A stretch of DNA of 64,000 nucleotides from Streptomyces griseoruber (GCF_001514205.1 NZ_KQ948779.1:196029-260028); one strand, 5' to 3'; counted from the first letter of the stretch, positions 7,137 to 15,384 are shown. A program made the numbers and translations. The notes: a model not told the origin generated them from the letters alone.

Positions 7137-8312
7137 TCAGCAGGAACAGTCGCAGCCGCAGCAGTCGCATCCGTCGCAGCAGTCGCAGTTGCAGCAGTCG
7201 CAGTTGCAGCAGTCACCGCACCCGCAGTCGCAGTTCCCGCAGTCACAGTTGGTGCAGCAGCCCTCGCGCCTCCTCCGCGACCACGGCCCCTCGAACTCGT
7301 CGGCACAGCACACCTGGCAGGTGCAGAAGAGCCCGAGCGCGACCGCGCACCCGGCGAGCAGCCCGCGCGGCCGCTCGGGCGGCGCGGGCATCTGCGGCGG
7401 AGGACCGAACGCGGCACGGCCCTCATGCGCGGCCCCGGGATGAGCGTGCCCGCACGAGGACGTCCCGAACGCCCGGTCCACCGACCGCTCCAGCTCATGC
7501 GCGAGCAGCAGATGTGCCAGCCGCCCCTCCGTGAACTCGACGTCCCTCAAAGCGAGCCGTATCCCGTGCAGGGCGTCGTCCGCGAGCCGCCGGGCCTCGG
7601 TGAGCGGGGTCCCGGTGGCCGTGAGGGGGTTCCAGGCGCCGGCCTCGGCGTCGGCGGCCCGGTCCTCGACGGCGTCCAGCAGATGGGCGAGCCGTCCGAA
7701 GAGCCGCCCGGCCTCGGCGAGCGGGACGGCGTTGCCCGGCCGGCCCGCGAGAACCGCGGTGTGCGCGAAGGCGGCGGCCGTGGCGGTCTCGGTCGGCTCG
7801 GTGACGGTCAGCAGCGAAGTACCGGGCCCGGCCAGCGCCTCCAGCCCGACCTGCCGGTCCACGGCGTCCACCAGGACCGCCGTGTCGAAGCCGACGGCGG
7901 CCCCGCCGCGCTCCCCGGCCCGCCCCCAGCTCCTGGCGACCCTGCGGGCGGCGACGGCGACCGGACGCCGCGCCAGCAGCCCGTCCCCGTCGGCGACATG
8001 GTCGCGCACCTTGGCCGAGGCCAGCACCAGCGAGACGGCCGCCGCGAGCCGCGCTCCCTCCCCCTGGGCGACGGAGGCGGTGCGCATCCCGCGGAGCGGG
8101 CACGGACCCGCCGTACGCCGCCGTCCTCCCCCGGACCCGGCCTGAGCCTCCGTCAGAACCGAGATGAGCAGCCCGTCGTAGTTGGTGACGACCCGGGCGA
8201 ACTGGCCGTGGTCACCGCGCAGCGCGAGACACAGCCCGCACAGATGCGCCACCCACTGGCTCTTGAGCCGCTCCCCGAGCCGGTGACTGCACGGTCTGAC
8301 AATTCCGAACAT
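7137..8312 (-). CDS. DUF5685-family protein with a 21-cysteine C-terminal tail
   Basis: 391 aa, start ATG 8312 (MFGIVRPCSHRLGERL). The body has conserved cysteine motifs early on (HLCGLCLALRGDHGQF, AGPCPLRGMRT) and an alpha-helical, Ala-rich core of DUF5685 type. Near the end a hydrophobic patch LFCTCQVCC precedes a tail (about residues 350-391) in which 21 of the last 41 residues are Cys, mostly as CDCC, CNCDCC and GCDC units, ending CDCSC. The tail DNA is a near-tandem repeat of gcagtcgcagtt-like units at 7137-7260. Metal or cluster binding is an inference from this composition. The gene lies upstream of a conservon-like GTPase and diverges from sflA. Confidence 0.8.
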   Translation of the reverse strand: MFGIVRPCSHRLGERLKSQWVAHLCGLCLALRGDHGQFARVVTNYDGLLISVLTEAQAGSGGGRRRTAGPCPLRGMRTASVAQGEGARLAAAVSLVLASAKVRDHVADGDGLLARRPVAVAARRVARSWGRAGERGGAAVGFDTAVLVDAVDRQVGLEALAGPGTSLLTVTEPTETATAAAFAHTAVLAGRPGNAVPLAEAGRLFGRLAHLLDAVEDRAADAEAGAWNPLTATGTPLTEARRLADDALHGIRLALRDVEFTEGRLAHLLLAHELERSVDRAFGTSSCGHAHPGAAHEGRAAFGPPPQMPAPPERPRGLLAGCAVALGLFCTCQVCCADEFEGPWSRRRREGCCTNCDCGNCDCGCGDCCNCDCCNCDCCDGCDCCGCDCSC

Positions 8313-8657
8313 GACAACCCCCGTGGTCCGCAGTCCGTGTTCCACTGCCCCGAGAGCCAGGCCCTCAAGACATTGAGCTGGCGCATGCTATCGGCCGATA
8401 ATCGACGTTGAACGCTCCGCCCTGTTCACCCGTACGCACCACGTATCACCCGTACGCCACGAACAGTCATATTTCACTCTCAGTCAGCAGCCGTACACAG
8501 CAGGACCCTTGGGAGACGCGGGCTCTCGACGGATTCTCTGTGCACCAGTACCGTCACAAACCCCCCGCGCGGCGTCTATCCACTTGGCGCGACATCCGCA
8601 TCATGGACGACCATGGGATGCGGAAAGGAAGAAAGACCGCTGTGAGAGGAGGCGTCC
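8313..8657. other. Divergent intergenic region, 345 nt
   Basis: Separates the DUF5685 gene and sflA. It contains a 12-bp palindrome TATCGGCCGATA (8390-8401) inside a plus-strand promoter candidate and a purine-rich ribosome site (GAGAGGAGG) before sflA. No additional coding region is supported. Confidence 0.5.
8374..8403 (+). promoter_or_regulatory. Promoter candidate upstream of sflA
   Basis: TTGAGC (8374-8379) and GATAAT (8398-8403) are separated by 18 nt. The palindrome TATCGGCCGATA overlaps the -10. The start codon of sflA is about 255 nt downstream, implying a long 5' untranslated region. Confidence 0.4.
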
Positions 8658-9095
8658 ATGGGATCGGTGCGCAAGGCGAGTGCCTGGCTTGGCCTCGTCG
8701 ACGACAACGATGACGAGCGTTACTACGACGACGACTACTCCGAGGGGACCGACTCGCAAGACGCCTGGGTCACCGACCCGCGCGTCAAGGTCGCCTCGGA
8801 CACGGCCGAGGAGAAGGGCCGCCGGATCGGCACGGTCACCCCGGACAGCTTCCGGGACGCGCGGCTGATCGGTGAACTGTTCCGCGAGGGCGTGCCGGTC
8901 ATCGTGAACCTCACGGCCATGGAGGCCGGGGACGCCAAGCGCGTCGTCGACTTCGCGGCCGGGCTGATCTTCGGACTGCGCGGTTCGATCGAGCGGGTCT
9001 CGACCCGGGTGTTCCTGCTGACCCCGTCCAACACGGAGATCGTGAACGGCGACCCGGCCGGGCACCGCACGGACGGTTTCTTCAACCAGAGCTGA
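8658..9095 (+). CDS. sflA: SepF-like cell-division/polarity protein, SflA type
   Basis: 145 aa. An acidic, Tyr/Asp-rich N-terminal linker (DDNDDERYYDDDYSE) leads to a SepF domain with the family signatures FRDARLIGELFREGVPVIVNL, RVVDFAAGLIFGL and STRVFLLTPSNTEIV. Streptomyces has one true SepF in the dcw cluster plus SepF-like proteins SflA and SflB, which restrain ectopic polar growth. This copy is not next to ftsZ. The isolated position and length favour SflA over SepF, from family knowledge. It has a strong GAGAGGAGG ribosome site 7 nt upstream of ATG. Confidence 0.85.
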   Translation: MGSVRKASAWLGLVDDNDDERYYDDDYSEGTDSQDAWVTDPRVKVASDTAEEKGRRIGTVTPDSFRDARLIGELFREGVPVIVNLTAMEAGDAKRVVDFAAGLIFGLRGSIERVSTRVFLLTPSNTEIVNGDPAGHRTDGFFNQS

Positions 9096-9137
9096 GGCAG
9101 GGCCGCTCGCCGGCCCCGCCTCGGCCCCCGGGCCGGG

Positions 9138-10328
9138 TCAGCGGAAGGCGTCGAGTCCGGTGAGCGCCTTGCCCAGCACGAGCTGGTGCATCTCGACGGT
9201 GCCCTCGTAGGTGAGCACCGACTCCAGGTTCGTCGCGTGCCGCATGACGGGATACTCCAGCGAGATCCCGTTGGCCCCGAGGATCGTCCGCGCGGTGCGG
9301 CAGATCTCGATGGCCTCCCGCACGTTGTTGAGCTTGCCGAAGCTGACCTGCTCGGGACGCAGGCGGCCGGCGTCCATGCGCCGCCCCAGATGGTGGGCGA
9401 GCAGAATCCCCTTGTGCAGTTCGACCGCCATGTCGGCGAGCTTGGCCTGGGTCAGCTGGAACCCTCCGATGGGCCGCCCGAACTGCTCGCGGGTGCGGGC
9501 ATAGCCGACGGCGGCCTCGAAACAGGTGCGGGCCGCGCCCATCGCGCCCCACACGATCCCGTACCGGGCGTGCGACAGACAGCTCAGCGGCCCCCGCAGT
9601 CCGACGGCCTCCGGCAGCACGGCGTCCTCGGGCAGCCGCACCTCGTCCAGCACCAGCTCACTGGTCACACTGGCGCGCAGCGACCACTTGTGCTTGATCT
9701 CCGGCGCGGAGAATCCGGGGCTGTCGGTGGGCACGACGAATCCGCGAACGCCTCCGTCGGTCTGCGCCCAGACGACGGCGACCCCGGCCACGGACCCGTT
9801 GGTGATCCACATCTTCCGTCCGCTGAGCACCCAGTCCGAGCCGTCGCGCTTGGCGTACGTCCGCATGCCGGCCGGGTCGGACCCGTGGTCGGGCTCGGTG
9901 AGCCCGAAACAGCCGATGACCTCGCCGGAGGCCATCCGGGGCAGCCACGCCTGCTTCTGCTCCCCGGAGCCGAACCGGTGGATCGCGTACATGGCGAGGG
10001 AGCCCTGCACGGACACCAGGGAACGGATCCCGGAGTCGGCGGCCTCCAGCTCCAGACAGGCGAGCCCGTACTGCACGGCGCTCGCCCCGGCGCACCCGTA
10101 TCCGTCGAGCGACATCCCGAGCGCCCCGATCGCGCCGAGCTCCCGGGCGAGTTCCCGGATCACCGGCAGCTCCCCGCGCTCGTACCACTCGGCGACGAAC
10201 GGCTCCACCCGCTCCGCGGCCCAGCTCCGCACGGTGTCGCGGATCGCCAGGTCCTCCGGTTCGAGCAGATCGTCGATCCCGAGCGGATCGGCGGGGTCGA
10301 AGGGGGGCAACTTCGAGGACGCGGACAT
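9138..10328 (-). CDS. Acyl-CoA dehydrogenase, glutaryl-CoA dehydrogenase-like
   Basis: 396 aa from ATG 10328 with GGAGG 5-6 nt upstream. Domains in order: N-terminal helical, the middle FAD-contact motif (CFGLTEPDHGSDPAGM), WVLSGRKMWITNG, then the C-terminal helical region with ARTREQFGRPIGGFQLTQAKLADM and NLESVLTYEGTVEMHQLVLGKALTG. The terminal block is typical of the glutaryl-CoA dehydrogenase branch. A perfect palindrome (10351-10365) sits 23 nt upstream of the start, and an MFS pump lies just upstream on the same strand. Its pathway is unclear, because no other lysine or glutarate degradation gene is present. Confidence 0.9.
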   Translation of the reverse strand: MSASSKLPPFDPADPLGIDDLLEPEDLAIRDTVRSWAAERVEPFVAEWYERGELPVIRELARELGAIGALGMSLDGYGCAGASAVQYGLACLELEAADSGIRSLVSVQGSLAMYAIHRFGSGEQKQAWLPRMASGEVIGCFGLTEPDHGSDPAGMRTYAKRDGSDWVLSGRKMWITNGSVAGVAVVWAQTDGGVRGFVVPTDSPGFSAPEIKHKWSLRASVTSELVLDEVRLPEDAVLPEAVGLRGPLSCLSHARYGIVWGAMGAARTCFEAAVGYARTREQFGRPIGGFQLTQAKLADMAVELHKGILLAHHLGRRMDAGRLRPEQVSFGKLNNVREAIEICRTARTILGANGISLEYPVMRHATNLESVLTYEGTVEMHQLVLGKALTGLDAFR

Positions 10329-10350
10329 GGGATCCTCCACCAGCACGAAA

Positions 10351-10365
10351 ACTAGCACCGCTAGT
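10351..10365. promoter_or_regulatory. TetR-type operator candidate
   Basis: ACTAGC-ACC-GCTAGT is a perfect palindrome with 6-bp arms and a 3-bp centre. It lies between the acyl-CoA dehydrogenase start (10328) and the MFS stop (10391). The form resembles operators of TetR-family regulators of acyl-CoA metabolism; no TetR gene is in the window. Confidence 0.5.
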
Positions 10366-10390
10366 CACGATGTCGGCTCGAAGGTACCAC

Positions 10391-12004
10391 TCAGCGAACG
10401 GTCAGCGGTGGCGCGTGGGTGGGAGAAGGCTCCCGCTCGCGGGGAGCGGGCAGTTCCACGGTCGCCGACTCGCAGTGCATCGTCCGGGGCAGCCTCAGCG
10501 CCATCACCGCGCCCAGCAGCAGCAACCCGGCACTGACCAGCAGCGTGACATGCAGCCCGTGCACGAAGCTGTCCTTCGCGACCCGCCGCAGCGCCGTCCC
10601 GGCCGGCCCGCCGAGCTGCCCGGCCACCTCATAGGCCTCGCCCAGCGAATGCCCCGCGGCCGCCGACGCGGACGCCGGCACCCCGGGCACGGAGGACAGC
10701 CCGGGCGTGTACGCCGCGTTCATCACGCTGCCCAGCAGCGCGATCCCGATCCCCGCCCCGAGCTGGTAGGAGGTCTCGCCGATCGCCGCCGCGCCTCCCG
10801 CCCGTTCCGGCGGAGCCTCGCTCAGCATCGACTCGTACGCCGCGAACAGCGTCGTCTCCAGCCCGAACCCGAGCAGCACGAACCCGGACAGCAGCAGCCC
10901 CGCGTTGTCCGCCTTGCCCATCGCGGTGAGGAGCAGCACGGCGAGCGCGGTCAGCAGGAACCCCGCGCACACCATCCGCCGCGGCCCGAACCCGCGCAGC
11001 AGCCGCGCCCCGGCCAGCCCCGCCGCCATCGCGGCGAAGGTCAGCGGCAGGAGTCGCAGACCCGTCTCGAGCGGGGAGAGACCGAGCACCAGTTGCAGGT
11101 ACTGCGCGGCGATCAGCTCCAGACCCACCAGCGCCAGCATCGCCAGCACGATGCACCCGACGGAGGTGCTGAACGCCGGCCGGGAGAACATCCGCAGGTC
11201 CACCAGCGGATGCTCCCGCCGCCGCTGACGCCGTACGAAGAGGACCATCAGCACCGCACCGACCAGCAGCGGCACCACGGTGAACGCACCGGACTCGGCG
11301 CCGCCCAGCCGCTTGACGCCGAGGACGAGAGCGAACAGCCCGGCCGCCGCCATCAGCGCGCCGACCACGTCCCAGGGCCCCTCGCCGGTGCCCCGCGACT
11401 CCGGCAGCAGCAGCCGCCCCACCGGGAGGCTGACCAGCATCAGCGGGATGTTGACGAGGAAGACCGAGCCCCACCAGAAGTGTTCGAGGAGGAAACCGCC
11501 GAGCAGCGGTCCGACCGCCGCGCCGACCGCGGCCACCGCGCTCCAGATGCCGATGGCGAGCGCCCGTTCCCGGCGGTCGGGGAAGACCTGCCGCAGGATC
11601 GACAGGGTGGCCGGCATGATCATCGCGCCGCCGACGCCGAGCAGGGCCCGCGCCAGGATCAGCACCTCGGCGCTTCCGGCGAAGGCCGCCAGTGCGGAGG
11701 CGACGCCGAACAGGGCGTACCCGAGCAGCAGGATCCGGCGGCGGCCCACCTTGTCGCCGAGCGTGCCGAACAGGATCAGCAGCGAGGCGCAGACCAGTGG
11801 ATAGGTGTCGACGATCCAGAGCAGCTCGATCGCGCCGGGCCTGAGGTCCTCGGTGACCGCGGGCACCGCGACGTGCAGCACGGTCGCGTCGACCGCGACC
11901 AGGAGCAGGCTGACGCAGAGCACCACGAGCACGACCCAGCGGTTGGCACCGGCCCCGGCCGCCCGACGGCGCAGCCCGACGGCGGCCGTGGTCGTCCCGG
12001 ACAT
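10391..12004 (-). CDS. MFS drug/multidrug efflux transporter (DHA2, 14-helix type)
   Basis: 537 aa from ATG 12004, with GGGAGG 6-7 nt upstream; a frame continuing to 12151 lacks this site. The motif ALLGVGGAMIMPATLSILRQ and LFGTLGDKVGRRRILLLGY (motif A) are typical of EmrB/QacA proteins. Repeated hydrophobic segments fit 14 membrane helices, and the C-terminal tail is Pro-rich and cytoplasmic. The first helix begins at about residue 21 (RWVVLVVLCVSLLLVAVDAT). The substrate is unknown. A divergent glycosyltransferase starts at 12254. Confidence 0.9.
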   Translation of the reverse strand: MSGTTTAAVGLRRRAAGAGANRWVVLVVLCVSLLLVAVDATVLHVAVPAVTEDLRPGAIELLWIVDTYPLVCASLLILFGTLGDKVGRRRILLLGYALFGVASALAAFAGSAEVLILARALLGVGGAMIMPATLSILRQVFPDRRERALAIGIWSAVAAVGAAVGPLLGGFLLEHFWWGSVFLVNIPLMLVSLPVGRLLLPESRGTGEGPWDVVGALMAAAGLFALVLGVKRLGGAESGAFTVVPLLVGAVLMVLFVRRQRRREHPLVDLRMFSRPAFSTSVGCIVLAMLALVGLELIAAQYLQLVLGLSPLETGLRLLPLTFAAMAAGLAGARLLRGFGPRRMVCAGFLLTALAVLLLTAMGKADNAGLLLSGFVLLGFGLETTLFAAYESMLSEAPPERAGGAAAIGETSYQLGAGIGIALLGSVMNAAYTPGLSSVPGVPASASAAAGHSLGEAYEVAGQLGGPAGTALRRVAKDSFVHGLHVTLLVSAGLLLLGAVMALRLPRTMHCESATVELPAPREREPSPTHAPPLTVR

Positions 12005-12240
12005 GTACGTACCTCCCAGGTGATCCCCTCGGTCCGGCGGGCTCGCGGGACGGGGACTCCCCGCGACTCGGCCGGAGAGGAGCGGTGGTCTCCGGCCCGC
12101 GCAAACGAACACGAGTGACTCGCAGCGTACGCGAGTCCGCGCCAGGGCCACGTGGCGGAACTCTCACACTTCACAGCGAACCCATGTGGCGTACACCACT
12201 TCCCGAGCGGCCGTTTTCCCGGCCGGCGTACCGCCCGGTC

Positions 12241-12246
12241 GATAAT
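12241..12246 (+). promoter_or_regulatory. -10 box for a probable leaderless mRNA
   Basis: GATAAT lies 7 nt before the GTG at 12254 and no Shine-Dalgarno is present, so transcription would start at or beside the initiation codon. No clear -35 is seen. Confidence 0.5.
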
Positions 12247-12253
12247 CGGGCCC

Positions 12254-13528
12254 GTGACCGATCTTGGAACGCGCGTGGTGCCTCCCGGTGGTACGGCCCT
12301 GCGCCGGGCGGCCCCCGCCCTGCTGGGCTACGCGGCCGTACGGGGCCTGGGCCTGCTCGTCCTGGCCCTGTGGAGCGCCGCCCGCGGCAAGAGCGCGCAC
12401 ACCCTGCTGACGGCCCGCTGGGACGCCCTCTGGTACACCAGGGTGGCCGAGCTGGGGTACGGCTACGAGGTCCGGCTGCCCAACGGGGACGTCCACTCGA
12501 ACCTCGCCTTCTTCCCGTTGCTGCCGTGGCTGGAAAGGCTGCTGCACGCGGTGAGCCCGCTGTCCTACGCCGACGCCGGGTTCACGGTCGCGCTGCTCGC
12601 CTCGCTCGCCGCGGCCTGGGGGATCTTCGCGGTCGCCGATCATGTGTACGGCCGTCGGGTGGGCGTGTGCGCGGTGCTCGTGTGGGCGCTGCTGCCGGTC
12701 GGGATCGTGCAGTCGATGGCGTACAGCGAGTCGCTGTTCACCGCGCTCGCCGCCTGGTCGCTGTACGCGGTGCTGACCGGACGGTGGGTGACCGCGGGTG
12801 TGCTCGCGTCGCTGTCGGGTCTGACCCGCCCGGTGGGGCTCGCGGTGGTCGCGGCGGTCTGGGCGGCCGGTCTGGCGTCCTTCCTGCGGGACCGGGGCGC
12901 GTCCTCGGGGTCCCCGTTCGGGCGGAGTGGCAGCACAGCGCCCGAGCCCGGCGCGCGCCCGACTGAACGCGCCCCCGGTCCGCCCGCCGACCGCGCTCTC
13001 CGGCGCGAGGCGGCACCCGAGGGCGCCCGCCCCGCCGTACGCGCCCTCGGCATGTTCCTCGCGCCCCTGGGCACCGCGGGCTATGTGCTGTGGGTCGGCC
13101 ACCGCACCGGCCGCGGCCCGCTCGGCTATCTCGACGTCCAGGCGGGCTGGCGCAACGGCTTCGACGGCGGTTACGCCTTCGCCCGCTTCATCGCCGACAA
13201 GTTCACGTCGTTCCCGTCCGCTCCGGCCGGTCTGGGCCTGATCGTCGGCGTCGCCGCGCTGATCCTGCTGTACGTCGTCTGCGTACGGCAGCGCCAGCCG
13301 CTTCCGCTGCTGGTCCACAGCGGTGCGGTGCTCGCCCTCGCCCTGTGCGCGTCGAGCTACTTCGGCTCGAAACCGCGCCTGCTGCTGCCCGCCTTCCCGC
13401 TGCTGTTCCCGCTCGCCCTGGCCCTGGCCCGGCCGCGCACCCCGAGGGCGGCGCTGGTCGTGGGCGGTGTCGCGCTGGCGTCGGCCGCGTACGGGGCGTG
13501 GTGGCTGAACGGTTCCGGCCCTCCGTGA
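12254..13528 (+). CDS. PIG-V-like membrane mannosyltransferase / GT-C fold glycosyltransferase
   Basis: 424 aa from GTG 12254 (VTDLGTRVVPPGG); the open frame extends upstream but without a start signal. The N-terminus has RWDALWYTRVAELGYGYE and HSNLAFFPLLPWLERLL, the motifs of the GPI-mannosyltransferase-2 (PIG-V) family, followed by AYSESLFTALAAWSLYA. About nine to ten hydrophobic segments are visible, split by a charged Pro/Ala/Arg-rich loop at about residues 215-260. Such proteins use polyprenyl-phosphate sugars at the membrane. The acceptor is unknown. It is followed by an AT-rich gap and a PAP2 phosphatase, a pairing that would fit lipid-linked sugar metabolism. Confidence 0.8.
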   Translation: MTDLGTRVVPPGGTALRRAAPALLGYAAVRGLGLLVLALWSAARGKSAHTLLTARWDALWYTRVAELGYGYEVRLPNGDVHSNLAFFPLLPWLERLLHAVSPLSYADAGFTVALLASLAAAWGIFAVADHVYGRRVGVCAVLVWALLPVGIVQSMAYSESLFTALAAWSLYAVLTGRWVTAGVLASLSGLTRPVGLAVVAAVWAAGLASFLRDRGASSGSPFGRSGSTAPEPGARPTERAPGPPADRALRREAAPEGARPAVRALGMFLAPLGTAGYVLWVGHRTGRGPLGYLDVQAGWRNGFDGGYAFARFIADKFTSFPSAPAGLGLIVGVAALILLYVVCVRQRQPLPLLVHSGAVLALALCASSYFGSKPRLLLPAFPLLFPLALALARPRTPRAALVVGGVALASAAYGAWWLNGSGPP

Positions 13529-13723
13529 GTTTCCGGTGAACTCATTCATAAGTTCCTTAAAACTGTCTCCCACAATGATCAAAGGAATTGAAGGGATGGA
13601 TGTTCGAGGATTAGCGAATCCGCAGGAATTAAGCCCCTCCTGAGAGCAATCCCACATCACATGGTCATCACAAACCAGAGGATTCGGCCGGGTGCCGAGC
13701 TCACTCGCTGTAACGTCGTTTAG
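13529..13723. other. AT-rich intergenic segment with a possible 22-codon ORF
   Basis: This 195-nt stretch is clearly poorer in GC than its surroundings. On the plus strand, ATG 13575 to TGA 13643 would encode MIKGIEGMDVRGLANPQELS plus two residues, with two rare TTA codons. An inner ATG at 13596 follows AAGGA by about 9 nt. This may be a small protein, a leader or an RNA; evidence is weak. Confidence 0.3.
13711..13716 (+). promoter_or_regulatory. -10 box for a probable leaderless mRNA
   Basis: TAACGT ends 7 nt before the GTG at 13724; there is no Shine-Dalgarno. Confidence 0.45.
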
Positions 13724-14752
13724 GTGCGTACCGAACGAAACCTCACCCGTCTGGACCGGGTGTTCGCCAGGCTCGACCGGGAGCCGGAACGACCGGCCCA
13801 CATCGACGTGCCGAGGATGAGCCGGCACCGGATCGCGCTGTTCGCGGCGACCCTGGCCTTCTACCTGGCGATCGTGTGGCTCGTGGTGATCACCTCGTGG
13901 CTGGTCCGCCTCGACTGGCAGGTCATGTTCTTCCGGCCGTACCAGCAGTGGCCCGAGATCCACGCGTTCCTGGACTACTACGTCGTCCTCGGCCAGCGCG
14001 GCCCGACCGCCGTCATGGTCGCGGCCTGGCTCGGCTGGAGATCCTGGCGGCAACACACCCTGCGCCCGCTGCTCACGCTGGGCGCCTCGCTGCTGCTGCT
14101 GAACATCACCGTCGGCGCCGCCAAGCTCGGCATGGGCCGGCTCGGACCGCACTACGCGACCACCATCGGCTCCAACGAGATGGGTCTGGGCGGCGACATA
14201 TTTCCCAGCGGCCACACCGCCAACGCGGTCGTGACCTGGGGAATCCTGGCCTATCTGGCCTCCACTCCACGAGCCCGCCGCTGGCTGTCCGCCGTCTCCG
14301 CCGTGGTCTCGCTGGGCGTCGGTCTGACCACCGTCTACCTCGGTACGCACTGGCTGAGCGATGTGGTGCTCGGCTGGGCCGCGGGGCTGCTGATCCTGCT
14401 GGCCCTGCCCTGGTGCGAGCCGCTGATCGCCCGCGCCGAGGTCGGCATCCTCGACCTGCGCGACCGCTGGCGCGAACGCCGCGCCGGCACCCTCCCGGCG
14501 CCGGCCGCCCCCGTCGCCGTACCCGTGCCGTTCGCACCGCGGCCCACGGCGCAGGAGGAGGCCGCGGCGGCCCGCGAGACGGTCGCGGCCGCCCGTTCGC
14601 CCCGGGCGCCGGTCTACCTGACCCCGGGCCCGCACACGCCCCGCTCCGAGCGCACCCCGGTCACCCCCGCCGGCAGCCGAAGACCCCCGCACACCGAGCG
14701 TCTGCCGCGCGGGGCGACCGCCTCCGCGGCCCGGCCGCTGACCGGCGGCTGA
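13724..14752 (+). CDS. PAP2-superfamily membrane phosphatase
   Basis: 342 aa from GTG 13724. The PAP2 signatures are in order: KLGMGRLGPH (K-x6-R-P-like first motif), FPSGHTANAV (PSGH, catalytic His) and LGTHWLSDVVLGW (SR-x5-H-x3-D-like third motif). About five to six hydrophobic segments span residues 45-235. The last ~100 residues are a hydrophilic Pro/Ala/Arg-rich tail, probably cytoplasmic. PAP2 enzymes dephosphorylate lipid phosphates such as phosphatidate or undecaprenyl pyrophosphate. The first motif departs from the strict KXXXXXXRP form. A 16-bp terminator follows. Confidence 0.85.
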   Translation: MRTERNLTRLDRVFARLDREPERPAHIDVPRMSRHRIALFAATLAFYLAIVWLVVITSWLVRLDWQVMFFRPYQQWPEIHAFLDYYVVLGQRGPTAVMVAAWLGWRSWRQHTLRPLLTLGASLLLLNITVGAAKLGMGRLGPHYATTIGSNEMGLGGDIFPSGHTANAVVTWGILAYLASTPRARRWLSAVSAVVSLGVGLTTVYLGTHWLSDVVLGWAAGLLILLALPWCEPLIARAEVGILDLRDRWRERRAGTLPAPAAPVAVPVPFAPRPTAQEEAAAARETVAAARSPRAPVYLTPGPHTPRSERTPVTPAGSRRPPHTERLPRGATASAARPLTGG

Positions 14753-14810
14753 CCGGCCGCCATCCCTCCGAGCGGCGGGACCACCGGTACGCACGACCGG
14801 TCCCGCGACC

Positions 14811-14850
14811 GAAGGCCCCGGTTCCCCTCCTGACGGGAACCGGGGCCTTC
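14811..14850. terminator. Bidirectional terminator, 16-bp perfect stem
   Basis: GAAGGCCCCGGTTCCC (14811-14826) pairs with 14835-14850 over an 8-nt loop. It separates the convergent PAP2 gene (+) and I78 inhibitor gene (-). Confidence 0.85.
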
Positions 14851-14862
14851 GCCGTGTCGCGC

Positions 14863-15063
14863 TCAGCCCTTCCAGGCCCGCGCCACCCGCCCGTCGCGCA
14901 CCTCGAAGTTCAGCCGCCCGAAGCGGTACTCCATGGTGATGATCGCCCCGGGCGCCAGTGAGCGGACGGTCGACCACCCCCGTTCCCGGGCCAGCCGCTC
15001 GGCGTGAGCGGCGTCGAGGCCGACGTATCCGTCCGGATTGTCCTGGGGCTCGTTCACTGACAT
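14863..15063 (-). CDS. I78-family peptidase inhibitor
   Basis: 66 aa from ATG 15063. The core AERLARERGWSTVRSLAPGA, then ITMEYRFGRLNFEV and DGRVARAWKG, matches the potato-inhibitor-like I78 family that binds serine proteases. No signal peptide is visible, so it may act in the cytoplasm. It could protect against the organism's own S1 proteases, but this is inference. A TAGCGT box lies 7 nt before the ATG, consistent with a leaderless mRNA. Confidence 0.75.
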   Translation of the reverse strand: MSVNEPQDNPDGYVGLDAAHAERLARERGWSTVRSLAPGAIITMEYRFGRLNFEVRDGRVARAWKG

Positions 15064-15384
15064 ACGGCCCACGCTAGGCCGCGCGGGGCCGCCGGGGAAA
15101 CCCCGGAACGCGGATGTGGATCACTCCGGTCACACTTCTGTCACAGGATCACGACGGGTGTTCCGGTCGAACTTGGTCACACGAACGAGCGGTTCCCGGA
15201 GCCTTCCGTATGCATTCGAACGTAATTCCCGCGTGTCGTCACCGCTTCTCGAATAAACCGGCGGAATGTTCCCGGAGAATCCTCCCCCGAGCCCCTTTCC
15301 CCGGCCTTTCCGCACGGGTTCGCGGGAGCTGACACCTCGTAGGAAATGCACCACTCCGCCACACAACCTCCGCAGGGGCGAGCG
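15064..15384. other. Divergent intergenic region, 321 nt
   Basis: Lies between the I78 inhibitor gene (-) and ctaD (+). It contains the leaderless -10 of the former and the untranslated leader of ctaD. A short plus-strand ORF (about 15210-15332) has no start signal and is not called. Confidence 0.4.
15071..15076 (-). promoter_or_regulatory. -10 box for a probable leaderless mRNA
   Basis: TAGCGT on the minus strand, 7 nt before ATG 15063. Confidence 0.5.

Noticed and set aside
8313..8657. Short ORF between the DUF5685 gene and sflA
   Set aside because: Candidate frames lack ribosome sites and codon bias; the region is better explained as a promoter and leader.
12164..14977. 937-codon minus-strand frame opposite the PIG-V and PAP2 genes
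   Set aside because: Low-complexity shadow frame; both plus-strand genes have motifs and start signals.
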